Positions 42,386-51,796 of a stretch of DNA of 64,000 nucleotides are shown one piece after another. The stretch lies in assembly GCF_022763345.1 (NCBI RefSeq), contig NZ_JALEGS010000048.1, forward strand, positions 28,447 through 92,446. Reading direction: 5' to 3'. Each line of letters starts with the position of its first letter. Position 1 is the first letter of the stretch. The translations under genes and the position numbers were made by a program. The stretch is from Phaeodactylibacter sp. (lineage in GTDB: Bacteria; Bacteroidota; Bacteroidia; Chitinophagales; Saprospiraceae). The notes below the pieces were generated by a model that was not told the DNA's origin, did not search any database, and saw only the letters and a list, made by a program, of their open reading frames with translations.

Positions 42386-43258
42386 ATGTCAGTTCTTGTC
42401 AATAAGGATTCTAAGATCATTGTGCAGGGCTTTACCGGGAAGGAAGGCTCGTTCCATGCCGAGCAAATGATCGAGTATGGCACCAACGTCGTAGGGGGCG
42501 TAACGCCAGGAAAGGGCGGTCAGGAGCACCTTGGAAAGCCTGTTTTCAATACTGTTGCAGATGCCGTTAAGGATGCAGGCGCAGACACTTCCATCATTTT
42601 TGTGCCCCCGGCCTTTGCGGGTGATGCGATCATGGAAGCGGCTGATGCCGGCATTAAGGTGATCATCTGTATTACGGAAGGCATTCCTGTGCAGGATATG
42701 GTTAAGGTCAAAGCTTATATCGAAGACCGCGACTGCCGTCTTATCGGGCCCAATTGCCCGGGCGTCATCACCCCAGGTGAAGCGAAGTGTGGCATCATGC
42801 CGGGCTTCATCCACAACCCGGGCCGTATTGGCATCGTTTCCCGTTCCGGCACCCTGACTTACGAAGCCGTTGATCAGGTGACCAAAGCTGGCATGGGCCA
42901 ATCTACCTGCATCGGCATCGGTGGCGACCCTATCGTAGGCACTACTACCAAGGAAGCAGTAGAATTGCTGATGAACGACCCCGATACCGATGGTATTATC
43001 ATGATTGGTGAAATTGGCGGAGGCATGGAAGCTGAAGCTGCACGCTACATCAAAGAGCATGGTACGAAGCCCGTTGTTGGCTTTATTGCCGGCCAAACGG
43101 CTCCGAAAGGCCGTACGATGGGCCACGCCGGCGCAATCATTGGCGGTGCAGAGGATACTGCAGAAGCCAAAATGAAAATCATGGAAGAATGTGGCTTGCA
43201 CGTCGTAAAGTCTCCTGCAACCATCGGCGAGACGATGAAAAAGGCACTGCAGGGATAA
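42386..43258 (+). CDS. sucD: Succinate-CoA ligase, alpha subunit
   Basis: A 290-residue SucD, the subunit carrying the phosphohistidine of the TCA-cycle substrate-level phosphorylation step. It shows the CoA-binding [16 protein letters not shown], then [33 protein letters not shown], the SRSGTLTYE stretch, and GHAGAIIGG with the phospho-His. The beta subunit (sucC) is not in the window. It ends in a strong terminator at 43292-43334. Confidence 0.98.
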   Translation: MSVLVNKDSKIIVQGFTGKEGSFHAEQMIEYGTNVVGGVTPGKGGQEHLGKPVFNTVADAVKDAGADTSIIFVPPAFAGDAIMEAADAGIKVIICITEGIPVQDMVKVKAYIEDRDCRLIGPNCPGVITPGEAKCGIMPGFIHNPGRIGIVSRSGTLTYEAVDQVTKAGMGQSTCIGIGGDPIVGTTTKEAVELLMNDPDTDGIIMIGEIGGGMEAEAARYIKEHGTKPVVGFIAGQTAPKGRTMGHAGAIIGGAEDTAEAKMKIMEECGLHVVKSPATIGETMKKALQG

Positions 43259-43291
43259 ACCCTAAGCAGTAGTCCTGCATTCCACCAAAGC

Positions 43292-43335
43292 AAAGCGCCC
43301 ACTTCGCGTGTTATCGTGAAGTGGGCGCTTTTTCT
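43292..43335 (+). terminator. Rho-independent terminator of sucD
   Basis: AAAGCGCCCACTTC (43292-43305) pairs with GAAGTGGGCGCTTT (43318-43331) over 14 bp, followed by TTTCTTTT. It is convergent-facing for the gene at 43392-43955 as well. Confidence 0.92.
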
Positions 43336-43391
43336 TTTCGCCTAAACGATATGGCAGGGGGTAGTGTACGTCCGGACAACAACCTTCAGCG

Positions 43392-43955
43392 CTAATAGGA
43401 CAATAGTACCACAAGCGCAATTAAAGCAAGAACGATGAGGGTGACAGTTATCAGGAAGCTATTGTTATTGCGGTACTTGTTGAATAGTTTTTCCATAGCT
43501 TCCCGCCAAACGAGGTTTTTGCCCACGCGCTCATGCAGCATGACCAGGTACTCAGGGCGGCCCAGCTTTTTATTATCACCGTGCTTGGATAGGATGAAGA
43601 ACTCCGGGTCAAGAAAGGCAAGGTCATACAACTCCGAAATTTCTTCCTCCTCCAGGTTGATCATAAGCTTATTGGAGCTGCTCAGGTACCGCCACTCCCC
43701 TGCTTCCACGTTGCCGTTGGTGGACCTCAGGTACTCATTTTCCTCATTGAAAAAGTGAAGGATGGCATCATGGAAGTTTTCATCATCCCTGAATTCCAGC
43801 CATGGCTTATTCAGATAAAACTTCTCTTCTCGCAAGTCTTCGCCAAGCGCACGAACTTGCTTTAGTATAGCCCGCAGGCTATCATCCATATTGGTGTGCT
43901 CCGGGACAGGCTCACTGAGCGATTGATTAACCTTGGCTAAGTATTTATTTTCCAC
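43392..43955 (-). CDS. Hypothetical tail-anchored protein
   Basis: A 187-residue protein with no recognised family. The first ~160 residues are soluble and acidic with alternating helices (LRAILKQVRALGEDLREEKFY, ILHFFNEENEYL, EEEEISELYDLAFL). The end is a single hydrophobic segment (FLITVTLIVLALIALVVLL), so it is likely inner-membrane anchored by its C-terminus. A -7-like TATTTTTG lies on the minus strand at 43983-43976, about 20 bases before the start codon. Confidence 0.7.
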   Translation of the reverse strand: MENKYLAKVNQSLSEPVPEHTNMDDSLRAILKQVRALGEDLREEKFYLNKPWLEFRDDENFHDAILHFFNEENEYLRSTNGNVEAGEWRYLSSSNKLMINLEEEEISELYDLAFLDPEFFILSKHGDNKKLGRPEYLVMLHERVGKNLVWREAMEKLFNKYRNNNSFLITVTLIVLALIALVVLLSY

Positions 43956-44021
43956 AGTTTTGAGGTCTTATCTTCCAAAAATACCAATACTGCGGCAGAG
44001 ATGCTAATCCTGATGATAGGT

Positions 44022-44516
44022 TTAACCAGCTTTGGCCTCTTCTTTTGCCCACTCACTGCGCTTTCGGAAGTATTTGGGATTAACAATCAATAATCCGAAA
44101 GACTCCCCATCTTCTTTTTCGCGCTTAGCGTGGTGTGCACCATGCGCCCGCAGGATGGCACGGGAGTACTTGCTGTCGAGCTGCCGGAACCACTTGAAAC
44201 GCTGATGAATATATACATCGTGAATCAGGAAGTAAATCATACCATAAATAGATATTCCGATGCCAACAAACAGCAGCCAGAAATACCCTGGCACGGCCAG
44301 GCCTACGATATAGGAAATCGCACTTGGAATGGCAAAAACCAGGAAGAAGAGATCGTTCTTTTCAAAAAAGCCGTCCTTTTCGTGGTGGGGCTTATGGTGG
44401 TCTTCGTGCCAGTTCCACAAAAAGCCGTGCATAATGTACTTATGCGCAAACCAGGCCATAAACTCCATACCAATTACGGCTGCCAGGGTGATCAGTGAAT
44501 AAAGGAGTACATTCAT
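44022..44516 (-). CDS. crtZ: Beta-carotene hydroxylase (CrtZ)
   Basis: A 164-residue membrane protein of the fatty-acid hydroxylase/CrtZ family. The four histidine clusters binding the di-iron centre are visible: HKYIMH, HEDHH, HDVYIHQR and HGAHHA. CrtZ adds 3-hydroxyl groups to beta-ionone rings. It is the last of a four-gene minus-strand group (ribE, crtD-like, cruF-like, crtZ), separated from the cruF-like gene by 21 bases. Confidence 0.93.
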   Translation of the reverse strand: MNVLLYSLITLAAVIGMEFMAWFAHKYIMHGFLWNWHEDHHKPHHEKDGFFEKNDLFFLVFAIPSAISYIVGLAVPGYFWLLFVGIGISIYGMIYFLIHDVYIHQRFKWFRQLDSKYSRAILRAHGAHHAKREKEDGESFGLLIVNPKYFRKRSEWAKEEAKAG

Positions 44517-44537
44517 TTGTGTCCTAACGATTGAAGT

Positions 44538-45209
44538 TTAAAAAATCAGCAGGGCTGCAAAAAAGATGATTTGTAGGCAAAACAACGCCACTGCCACTTT
44601 GTTGCGCCGCCCGGGGTGCCAGTAAGCAAAGAGGACCTCCAGGGGCCAGGCAACCGCCAGCCAGCCGAGGTAATTTTGCAGCGGTACCACATCGCCCTCC
44701 CACGACCAAAACCCGTAGGCCATCGCTACCGGCTCTATCATTACATCCAGCCCCACCATCATCAATGCGGCCAGGGTACCCCGAAGCCAGAAGCTGCGCT
44801 GCCCGAGCAGTGTATTGCTGAGGATGCCTGCACAGTAGCCGAGCATGAGCCAGTTCACGCCAATCATAAGGGGCGTACCCCAAATCTTGGGGCCTAGCAC
44901 ATGGCCGTAGGCGTAATCCCCGAACAACAGCCCGGTCTGCACACCAAACAACTCCGCCCCAAAGCCTGCCAAATAGGCAATCAGCAGGTATAAAACCGTC
45001 TTCCGCTGCCACTCACCGTGATACCAAAGCACCAGCCCCACCGAAACCAACAGATTGAGGGGCGTAAGCAGGATAAAGTCCGGATGAATGGGCAGCAAAA
45101 TACCCACAATGCCGACCAGGTATAAAACCGATAGCACCACAATCGATACATCTGCCGATTGCAGGCCTAAAAACTTCCAGCTAGGGGCTTTCAGAGATTT
45201 ACTTGTCAT
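44538..45209 (-). CDS. cruF: Carotenoid 1,2-hydratase, CruF-like (DUF422)
   Basis: A 223-residue integral membrane protein from the ATG at 45209; the longer frame overlaps the desaturase gene out of frame and is rejected. Seven or so hydrophobic helices, with the conserved Gly-Ala-Glu and Glu-Pro motifs of the CruF/DUF422 family (YLAGFGAELFGV, GVNWLMLGY, VMIEPVAMAYGFW). CruF adds water to the psi end of acyclic or monocyclic carotenoids to give a 1'-OH. Neighbouring crtD-like and crtZ genes support this role over the related lycopene cyclase type. Confidence 0.75.
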   Translation of the reverse strand: MTSKSLKAPSWKFLGLQSADVSIVVLSVLYLVGIVGILLPIHPDFILLTPLNLLVSVGLVLWYHGEWQRKTVLYLLIAYLAGFGAELFGVQTGLLFGDYAYGHVLGPKIWGTPLMIGVNWLMLGYCAGILSNTLLGQRSFWLRGTLAALMMVGLDVMIEPVAMAYGFWSWEGDVVPLQNYLGWLAVAWPLEVLFAYWHPGRRNKVAVALFCLQIIFFAALLIF

Positions 45210-45238
45210 TGATTGAGTCTTCAATTTTCCATTGCTGT

Positions 45239-46699
45239 TCAGGCAGCTTCCATTACATCTTCCACTATTTTGGCAGAAAGCAGGCAAAGTGGAATGCCGC
45301 CGCCAGGATGCACACTGCCCCCGCAAAAGTACAGATTCTTAATCCGGTTAGAAAAGTTGGCGTGCCGCATAAAGGCAGCCATACGGTTATTGGAACTCGT
45401 ACCATAGAGGGCGCCGAGATGGGAACGGGTTTTTGACTCAATGCTCCTCGGGTCCAAGATGTCCTCACAAACGATCAGAGACTTCAGGTCCACGCCCAGT
45501 ATACGGCCAACTTTTTGGACAACCTCCTCCCGGGCCCGGTCAATAATAGCATCCCAGTCCTGCCCGCTATCATAGGGCACGTTGATCATCGTGAACCAGT
45601 TTTCGTGGCCTTCGGGGGCGTCACCTGGCTCGCATTTGCTGGAAATATTGACGTAAACCGTGGGATCTTCATACACTTCTCCGGCTTCCAGCAGGTCAAA
45701 CTCTCGCTTATAATCTTCGCTGAAGAAGATATTATGCAGCCCAAGCTCTTCAAAGCTGTGCCGGATGCCCCAGTAAAAAATCAGGGCAGAGGTCGACTTC
45801 TGTTGCCTTAGCGTAAGCTGTGGATGCCTGGCATCCGGAAGCAACTTCTTGTACGTGAAGAAGACATCCATATTACTAATTATGCGGTCGTAGTGGTGCT
45901 GCGCTGTGCCCACCTGCAGCCCTACCGCCCGGCCATTTTCCACCAGGATACGGTCAACCGGTTGCCCCATGTGGAAGGTCACGCCTTTGCGGACTGCCAG
46001 GTCGTAGATAGCCTGCGTGATAGCATTCATTCCTCCCCTCGGAAAATAAGCCCCAATCTGATGCTCAAAGTGCGGAATGATGCTCAGCAGCCCCGGCGCC
46101 TTGTAGGGGTTGGAGCCGTTGTAGGTGGCAAAACGGTTGAACAGTTGCACCAATTTTGGTTCCTGCAGCAAGCGCTCGTTCACCCGGTTCATGCTTGTAA
46201 ACAAGTCAAGGCCAGGGATTTTCAGCATGGCCTTAAGCACTTTGGTATTGGTCCAGGTAGACAGCCGGTGAAGCGATTTCTCAAGGAAAATCCGCCCGGT
46301 AAGTTCGTACTTATAAGCACTGTCGGATAATGCGGTGTGCACCCGCTCCGCCGGCACGCCAAGCTTGTCTTCCACTTCGTTGCCAAAAGCAGTGGGGTCG
46401 GCGTAAGCATTCAGGCGGGTGCCGTCTTCCCAAAAATAGTGGCAAACGGTATCCAGCCGGTCATATTGGAAATGCTCCAGAGGGTCTTCACCTGCCAGCC
46501 GGAAGAGGTCGTCCACGTACTGTGGCATAGTGAATAGTGAAGGCCCTGCATCAAAGCGGTAGCCCTGCAGATCAAACTGCGACAGCTTTCCTCCGGGATA
46601 GTCATTGGCTTCGAAGACTTCGACCTCATGCCCCCGGACGGCCATCCGTACGGCACTGGCCAGCCCGGCAATACCTGCTCCGATAATTCCAATACGCAT
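45239..46699 (-). CDS. crtD: Carotenoid 3,4-desaturase (CrtD-like)
   Basis: A 486-residue FAD-dependent phytoene-desaturase-family enzyme, from the ATG at 46699 (upstream frame discarded because the family N-terminus is MRIGIIGAGIAG with the dinucleotide motif). Sequence such as YPGGKLSQFDLQGYRFDAGP and CHYFWEDGTRLNAYADPTAF suits the CrtD branch better than CrtI, which in Bacteroidota has GPSWYWMP after FDM. It would introduce the 3',4' double bond after CruF has added 1'-OH. If it is CrtI instead, the product would be lycopene; a tree would decide. Confidence 0.75.
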   Translation of the reverse strand: MRIGIIGAGIAGLASAVRMAVRGHEVEVFEANDYPGGKLSQFDLQGYRFDAGPSLFTMPQYVDDLFRLAGEDPLEHFQYDRLDTVCHYFWEDGTRLNAYADPTAFGNEVEDKLGVPAERVHTALSDSAYKYELTGRIFLEKSLHRLSTWTNTKVLKAMLKIPGLDLFTSMNRVNERLLQEPKLVQLFNRFATYNGSNPYKAPGLLSIIPHFEHQIGAYFPRGGMNAITQAIYDLAVRKGVTFHMGQPVDRILVENGRAVGLQVGTAQHHYDRIISNMDVFFTYKKLLPDARHPQLTLRQQKSTSALIFYWGIRHSFEELGLHNIFFSEDYKREFDLLEAGEVYEDPTVYVNISSKCEPGDAPEGHENWFTMINVPYDSGQDWDAIIDRAREEVVQKVGRILGVDLKSLIVCEDILDPRSIESKTRSHLGALYGTSSNNRMAAFMRHANFSNRIKNLYFCGGSVHPGGGIPLCLLSAKIVEDVMEAA

Positions 46700-46764
46700 A
46701 TTGATTCCTTTGTTTCGGGCGATTAACATCCTCAATTCAGGAATGTTGGTCGCCCGGCGGGATT

Positions 46765-47364
46765 TTAGACTTTCTGAGCGTACAAGTGGGCGTAGCGGGC
46801 GATGTACTTCCCGATGATGTCAAATTCCAGATTGACCCGGTCGCCCACTTCCAGGTCCTTGAAGTTGGTATGCTCATAGGTGTAAGGGATGATGGCTACC
46901 GAAAAACGGTCCTCCACCGGCTCCACTACCGTAAGGCTCACCCCATTTATGCAGACGGAACCTTTATCTACGAGCAAATGCTCTTCTGTGGGCTGATACT
47001 TGAAGCGGTAATACCAACTGCCGTCCCGGGTTTCCACTTCCGTGCAAACAGCCGTGGCATCCACGTGGCCCTGCACCATATGGCCATCGAGGCGGGCATC
47101 TGCTTTCATGGCCCGTTCCAGGTTGACCAGGCTGCCTACAGACCAGTCCCCAAGGTTGGTCCGCTTCAGGGTTTCTTCGATTGCGGTGACGGTGTGGGTG
47201 CCTTCGTCCAACTTTACCACCGTAAGGCAGGTGCCGTTGTGCGCTACACTCTGATCAACCTTTAGAGCGCCAGAAATCGGGCTGGCGATCGTAAAATGTA
47301 CATTTGTACCTTCCTGCTTGATTTCCCGTATTTCTCCTGAGGCTTCAATTATTCCTGTGAACAT
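46765..47364 (-). CDS. ribE: Riboflavin synthase, alpha chain
   Basis: A 199-residue protein made of two similar lumazine-binding beta-barrel domains: MFTGIIEASGEI, FTIASPISGAL, SVAHNGTCLTVV in the first and MVQGHVDATA, KGSVCINGVSLTVV in the second. It dismutates two 6,7-dimethyl-8-ribityllumazine molecules to riboflavin. It is first of the minus-strand group with the carotenoid genes (65-base gap), possibly by chance. Confidence 0.96.
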   Translation of the reverse strand: MFTGIIEASGEIREIKQEGTNVHFTIASPISGALKVDQSVAHNGTCLTVVKLDEGTHTVTAIEETLKRTNLGDWSVGSLVNLERAMKADARLDGHMVQGHVDATAVCTEVETRDGSWYYRFKYQPTEEHLLVDKGSVCINGVSLTVVEPVEDRFSVAIIPYTYEHTNFKDLEVGDRVNLEFDIIGKYIARYAHLYAQKV

Positions 47365-47504
47365 ATTAATTGTATTGATCTTCTGTTGTGAAAAACAGCC
47401 CCCCTTCTATTTAGTTGTCTGGTCCATGCCCATGTATTTTGTAACTTTAAGCTACCTTCGCGTTATGCTGGTAATTACGCCCTCACGTAATTTGGAACAT
47501 CAAT

Positions 47505-47999
47505 ATGGAAGACATCAACCTGGAACAATGGCTGGAAACAGCTACAGACTACCTGGCTTCTACCGGACCTATGGAATGGGGTATCGGAGGAGGTGGGCTT
47601 ATTATCTTCATTCTGCTGCTCTCCTTATCTGGCGGCCGTCGGCGCAAGAAGCGTAAGGCCAAAGCTATAGCGCCCAATCTGACCATTAGTGCGTTCCAGC
47701 TCTCGCCAATGGGCAGAGATGCTTACTTCAAGGTCCACAACCATGGGCAACTTGCCCGGCTTAGTTCGCTATCCATCAAAGGGAAGGGGCATATACAGGT
47801 CAAGAATAACATCGCCGGGCACGAAATTAAAACTGGTGACTCTTACCGGATTTTGCTGGAAGCGACCGGCCAGAAAAAAATCAATAAGGATTTCATTGTT
47901 GAGCTTACTTACCTCGACCAGCTCGGTAATGTCTACCGGCAGGACTTTCCGATCGCCAAACAGGCCGCTGATCAACCTAAGCTGATCAAATTTGCCTGA
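47505..47999 (+). CDS. Hypothetical single-span membrane protein
   Basis: A 164-residue protein of no recognised family. One transmembrane helix (residues ~27-42, IGGGGLIIFILLLSLS) is followed by a highly basic stretch (GGRRRKKRKAKA), which fits a cytoplasmic anchor by the positive-inside rule. The C-terminal ~110 residues are beta-rich (LTISAFQLSPMGRDAYFKV, DSYRILLEATGQKK). It is divergent from ribE by 140 bases. Confidence 0.6.
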   Translation: MEDINLEQWLETATDYLASTGPMEWGIGGGGLIIFILLLSLSGGRRRKKRKAKAIAPNLTISAFQLSPMGRDAYFKVHNHGQLARLSSLSIKGKGHIQVKNNIAGHEIKTGDSYRILLEATGQKKINKDFIVELTYLDQLGNVYRQDFPIAKQAADQPKLIKFA

Positions 48000-48087
48000 T
48001 TGGATGCTGAACACTTAGCAGTAACCGGGTGTTCCCCGTCTTGGTACTGTATTTTCATTCCATCAAAATGCACTTTATCCCTTCCGC

Positions 48088-48819
48088 ATGAAAGTAGATA
48101 TACTGGCTATTGGCGTACACCCCGATGATGTAGAACTGAGTTGTAGCGGCACCCTGCTGCGGCATATTGATCAGGGCAAAACGGTAGGCCTGCTCGACCT
48201 TACCCGTGGAGAACTAGGCACCCGGGGCACAGCTGAAATCAGGGATCAGGAAGCAGCAGATGCGGCCGGCTTACTGGGCGCGGCGTTTAGGAAAAACCTG
48301 GAAATGGAAGACGGGTTCTTCTCTTACAACCCGGACAACATCAAAAAAATCATCGCCATCATCCGGGAGCATCAGCCGGAAATCGTACTCTGTAATGCGG
48401 TAGACGACCGGCACCCCGACCATGGCCGTGCAGCCAAACTAACGGCTGATGCCTGCTTCTACTCAGGCCTGGTGAAAATACCGACCTATGACGCAGAAGG
48501 CAATCCACATGAACGGTGGCGGCCAAAGGCGATGTATCACTATATACAGGATTTTAACTTAAAACCAGACTTCGTAGTAGATATCTCAGCATATATGGAG
48601 CAAAAGCTGGATTTGGTGAAAGCTTTCCGCTCACAATTTTATGTTCCCGAAGCGAAAGAGTATGAGCAGGAACTGAGTTCCCCAATTTCCTCCAAAAGCT
48701 TTATGGATTTCCTGAAAGCCAAAGCCGCTACTTATGGCCGCCCTGCAGGATTCGATTTTGGCGAAGGGTTTACAGTACCCCGTACACCGGGAGTGCAGAA
48801 CTTATTTCAGTTGTTTTAG
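48088..48819 (+). CDS. bshB1: Bacillithiol biosynthesis deacetylase BshB1
   Basis: A 243-residue PIG-L/LmbE family zinc-dependent deacetylase. Key motifs: the zinc-binding IGVHPDDVELSCSGTL (HPDD at residues 11-14) and VDDRHPDHGRAA (Asp106, His109, His112). The enzyme removes the acetyl group from N-acetylglucosaminyl malate in bacillithiol synthesis, a thiol made by Bacteroidota and Firmicutes. The other genes (bshA, bshC) are not in the window. Its 3' end overlaps the histidine kinase's 3' end by 18 bases, convergent. Confidence 0.9.
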   Translation: MKVDILAIGVHPDDVELSCSGTLLRHIDQGKTVGLLDLTRGELGTRGTAEIRDQEAADAAGLLGAAFRKNLEMEDGFFSYNPDNIKKIIAIIREHQPEIVLCNAVDDRHPDHGRAAKLTADACFYSGLVKIPTYDAEGNPHERWRPKAMYHYIQDFNLKPDFVVDISAYMEQKLDLVKAFRSQFYVPEAKEYEQELSSPISSKSFMDFLKAKAATYGRPAGFDFGEGFTVPRTPGVQNLFQLF

Positions 48820-50133
48820 CCCACTGGCCTCCACAGAGTCATTTCCCGGGAAGGTGAAGTAAAAGGTAGCGCCTTCCCCTTCCTGCCCTTCACCCCAGAA
48901 ACGCCCTCCGTGCAGCTCTACGATTTGCTTTACAATGGCCAGACCGATACCTGTGCCTTCAAATTCATGAGCAGAATGTAATCGTTTGAATGGGCGTCCG
49001 AGGTCATTAGCAAACTGTTGGGGGAAGCCCGCCCCATTGTCTTTGACGAATACGATTTGTTCGCCCCTGTCTTGATAAACCCCAACCTCAATATTGGAAA
49101 ATTCTTCCTTTTCGGAATACTTCACCGCATTGGAGAGCAGATTATGGAAGATATGCCAGATCAGACCTTCATCCCCAGCTACCTTCCCCAGTTCGCCTTT
49201 TTTGTATTCAATTTTCCGGTCTTTGGCAATATCGGACTCCAACTCCGTCCATACCTTCGTTGAAACTTCATCCAAATCAACAATTTCCCGCTCAAGATTT
49301 GTTTTTCCTATTCTATTCAGCAAGGTGAGCCCTTCAATGATCTCCTGAATCTTGTCGTGGTTTTGCTTAATCATTTCAAACAAATCCCCTACTTCCGCTT
49401 TGGCTTCAGCCGACAACCTGCGCTCGACCAACTGCGCAAAGGACTGCGCACGCCGCAGTGCACCCTTCAGGTCATGGGTAATCGCAAAGTTGAAGCCTAC
49501 CAGATTAGCATTTACATCTTCAAGCTCTTCCCGCTGCCTCGCAATCCGGGCTTCTTTTTCTTCCAGCGTATACAAATAAGTGGCCTTTTCTTTTTCCTGA
49601 CGGTGCTGCCCACGGAGGACAAGGATGGAAAATACAGCTAGGATCAGGATGGATGCTGCCCATCCCATACTTTCTATCTCTCCCATAAAGATCCCTACTA
49701 TAAAGGCAATAGTCAAAATGCCCGTTGTCCACATGAGGATAGGACGGGCGCCCTGAGCCACAAGGGTATTAATGGCTAAGATGGTTAGCGTCCCCGTTGT
49801 CACAGCAAAGTATTCTTGTACTCCATATTTGGAACTGGTAAATACCAAATCTGCAATGCCCAGCATCATAATCAGATAGGCCGTTAAGGTAATACCATGG
49901 AAAGTATTTAACTGACGGGGAGAAGGTTTGAAGATTAAACTAATAAGAAAAAAGGCGGCTGCTAATGCCCCAATACCACGCCAAAGAAGTGTCCCTTCCA
50001 ACCCTAGTTCAGTTTGGTCTGTATGGTAAAAAAAAGGAAGGATGATAAATGCAAGCACTGCGGTCACCGCGCCATACCATCGGGACCGTTTGGCTTGTTC
50101 ACTCAGAAACCTTGATTGATGAGCTTGATTCAT
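48802..50133 (-). CDS. Membrane sensor histidine kinase
   Basis: 443 residues. The N-terminal ~170 residues have about six hydrophobic helices and no obvious periplasmic domain, so the sensor is in the membrane. A coiled-coil linker (EEKEARIARQREELEDVNANL) leads to the HisKA helix with phospho-acceptor His220 (NFAITHDLKGALR), then the N-box (LIWHIFHNLLSNAVKY), the D/G-box (VKDNGAGFP) and GTGIGLAIVKQIVELHGGRFW. No response regulator is adjacent. Convergent to bshB1, with an 18-base overlap of the coding 3' ends. Confidence 0.93.
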   Translation of the reverse strand: MNQAHQSRFLSEQAKRSRWYGAVTAVLAFIILPFFYHTDQTELGLEGTLLWRGIGALAAAFFLISLIFKPSPRQLNTFHGITLTAYLIMMLGIADLVFTSSKYGVQEYFAVTTGTLTILAINTLVAQGARPILMWTTGILTIAFIVGIFMGEIESMGWAASILILAVFSILVLRGQHRQEKEKATYLYTLEEKEARIARQREELEDVNANLVGFNFAITHDLKGALRRAQSFAQLVERRLSAEAKAEVGDLFEMIKQNHDKIQEIIEGLTLLNRIGKTNLEREIVDLDEVSTKVWTELESDIAKDRKIEYKKGELGKVAGDEGLIWHIFHNLLSNAVKYSEKEEFSNIEVGVYQDRGEQIVFVKDNGAGFPQQFANDLGRPFKRLHSAHEFEGTGIGLAIVKQIVELHGGRFWGEGQEGEGATFYFTFPGNDSVEASGLKQLK

Positions 50134-50166
50134 CTTTGCGTTGGGCTTTAAGACTAGAATACCATT

Positions 50167-50598
50167 TTAAGGGAGAAAATCATTGTGCAGGCTTTTGCCT
50201 TCCAGCTTTTGCACATAGTGATACTCTCCCAATCTAAACTTTACAGGAAACTGAACAGCCTGCTCTAATCTGTACTCCCACTTACAAATCACCCCAAGGT
50301 GCTTATAAGCGTGTGCAGGATCTGTTCTAATAATCGATTGTTGGTACGGCAGCTTACTTTTAGCAGGCAGAGGCAAAGGCATGGCAAGCCGGTAATTCAG
50401 TGGAAAGATCACACGACCGAATGTGAGGATACTTCCTTCTTCAGCAACTAAATACAGTTCTGAATGACCGCTTTGTGCCTTTACATTTAGGCTTTGAGCA
50501 GTAAGAGAATAGGTAGTTAAAACTGCAAGTAAGATAAATATAAAGCAAAAATTCCATACAAGTCCTACCCAGTGGCTATTATTTTCGTGTGCCCTCAT
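50167..50598 (-). CDS. Hypothetical protein with signal anchor
   Basis: About 143 residues (start at 50598; 50607 is also possible). After a short polar N-terminus comes a hydrophobic stretch (VWNFCFIFILLAVLTTYSL, TAQ), which may be a signal peptide. The mature part has no recognised family (SELYLVAEEGSILTFGRVIFP, YRLEQAVQFPVKFRLGEYHYVQ). It overlaps the end of the RNA methyltransferase gene by 20 bases on the same strand, so the two are probably co-transcribed. Confidence 0.55.
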   Translation of the reverse strand: MRAHENNSHWVGLVWNFCFIFILLAVLTTYSLTAQSLNVKAQSGHSELYLVAEEGSILTFGRVIFPLNYRLAMPLPLPAKSKLPYQQSIIRTDPAHAYKHLGVICKWEYRLEQAVQFPVKFRLGEYHYVQKLEGKSLHNDFLP

Positions 50599-51709
50599 AC
50601 AATTCATATTTTACAAAGCGGCACTCCAGAGCTCCATTAAACAAAGGTATCTTTAGAGAAGACTTCAGGCCCAACCGCTTAAATCCATCTATACTGGAAG
50701 AGATGATCCAGGCATCAAAGCCCGTAAAGCGTTGTTTGAGTTGATCGCCGATCATCTCATAAAAGGCGCCAATATCTGCTTCTGACAAGCGCTCATCGTA
50801 AGGCGGGTTCATTAAAATCATTCCCGACTCCACTTCCGGCTCCAGTTTTTCAAATTTCTTCCGCTGTACGGTGATGGTGTCTTCCAAACTGGCAGCCATT
50901 GCATTTTGCTCGGTAAGCCGCATTGCTTTGAAGTCTTTGTCTGAACCGAGGATAGGCACCGGCGATTTGCGGACACGCTGTTTGGCCGCTTCCAGGATTT
51001 GCGCCCATAGCGCTTCGTCAAAGTCGGGCCAGCGTTTAAAACCAAAGTGTTCCCGGTTGAGCTGCGGGGCCCGCTGCGTGGCAATCAGCCCGGCTTCGAT
51101 AATCAATGTACCAGAACCGCACATGGGGTCCAGCAAAGGCCGGTCCGCATTCCAGCCCGAGAGCAGCACCATGCCTGCCGCCAGTACTTCATTTATTGGT
51201 GCCTCTACTGATGACAGGCGGTATCCGCGCTTGTGCAAGGAGTCATCAGAGCTGTCCAGCGCTATCGTGCATTCGTCATTAAAAATGTGCACATTGACCC
51301 TAAGCCGGGGCGCATAGACATTAACGTTGGGCCGACGGCCAGTTGCTTCACGGAACTGATCGACAATGGCGTCCTTGGTCTTCAGGGCGACATATTTTGA
51401 ATGGGTAAAGAACTTCGAGTTGGTGACGCCGTCCACCGCAAGGGTATCATTCACCTTCATGTATTGGCTCCAGTCTACCGTGCGTACCAGGCGGTACAAT
51501 TCGTCCTCTGTCCTGACTTTACCCTGCTTCACGGGCAGTAAAATACGCAGGGCGGTACGAAGTTCCAGATTCGCCCGGTACAGCAGTGCTTTGTCTCCTT
51601 CAAAGGCGACAGCACGGTTGATGGGCTCTACTGCCTGTGCACCCAGTTCTTCCAATTCCTGAGCAAGGACCGGCTCCAAACCGGCAAGTGTTTTTGCAAT
51701 TAATCGCAT
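50579..51709 (-). CDS. THUMP-domain class I SAM-dependent RNA methyltransferase
   Basis: 376 residues from the ATG at 51709. An N-terminal ferredoxin-like/THUMP RNA-binding region (AKTLAGLEPVLAQELEELG, LRVNVHIFNDECTIALDSSD) precedes the Rossmann-fold methyltransferase domain with the SAM motif DPMCGSGTLIIEAG (194-207) and the catalytic NPPY (301-304) used for N-methylation of guanine. It is a member of the RlmL/TrmG10-like group; whether it modifies 23S rRNA (m2G) or tRNA cannot be decided here. The stop is 20 bases into the next gene. Confidence 0.9.
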   Translation of the reverse strand: MRLIAKTLAGLEPVLAQELEELGAQAVEPINRAVAFEGDKALLYRANLELRTALRILLPVKQGKVRTEDELYRLVRTVDWSQYMKVNDTLAVDGVTNSKFFTHSKYVALKTKDAIVDQFREATGRRPNVNVYAPRLRVNVHIFNDECTIALDSSDDSLHKRGYRLSSVEAPINEVLAAGMVLLSGWNADRPLLDPMCGSGTLIIEAGLIATQRAPQLNREHFGFKRWPDFDEALWAQILEAAKQRVRKSPVPILGSDKDFKAMRLTEQNAMAASLEDTITVQRKKFEKLEPEVESGMILMNPPYDERLSEADIGAFYEMIGDQLKQRFTGFDAWIISSSIDGFKRLGLKSSLKIPLFNGALECRFVKYELYEGTRK

Positions 51710-51796
51710 ATGGGCGGTTCGTTCTAATTCTTCAATGGCTAACACAAATCATTTGGCGCCAGCCTGCATCGGAAAGGTAGGAACTTTTAGGCAATC

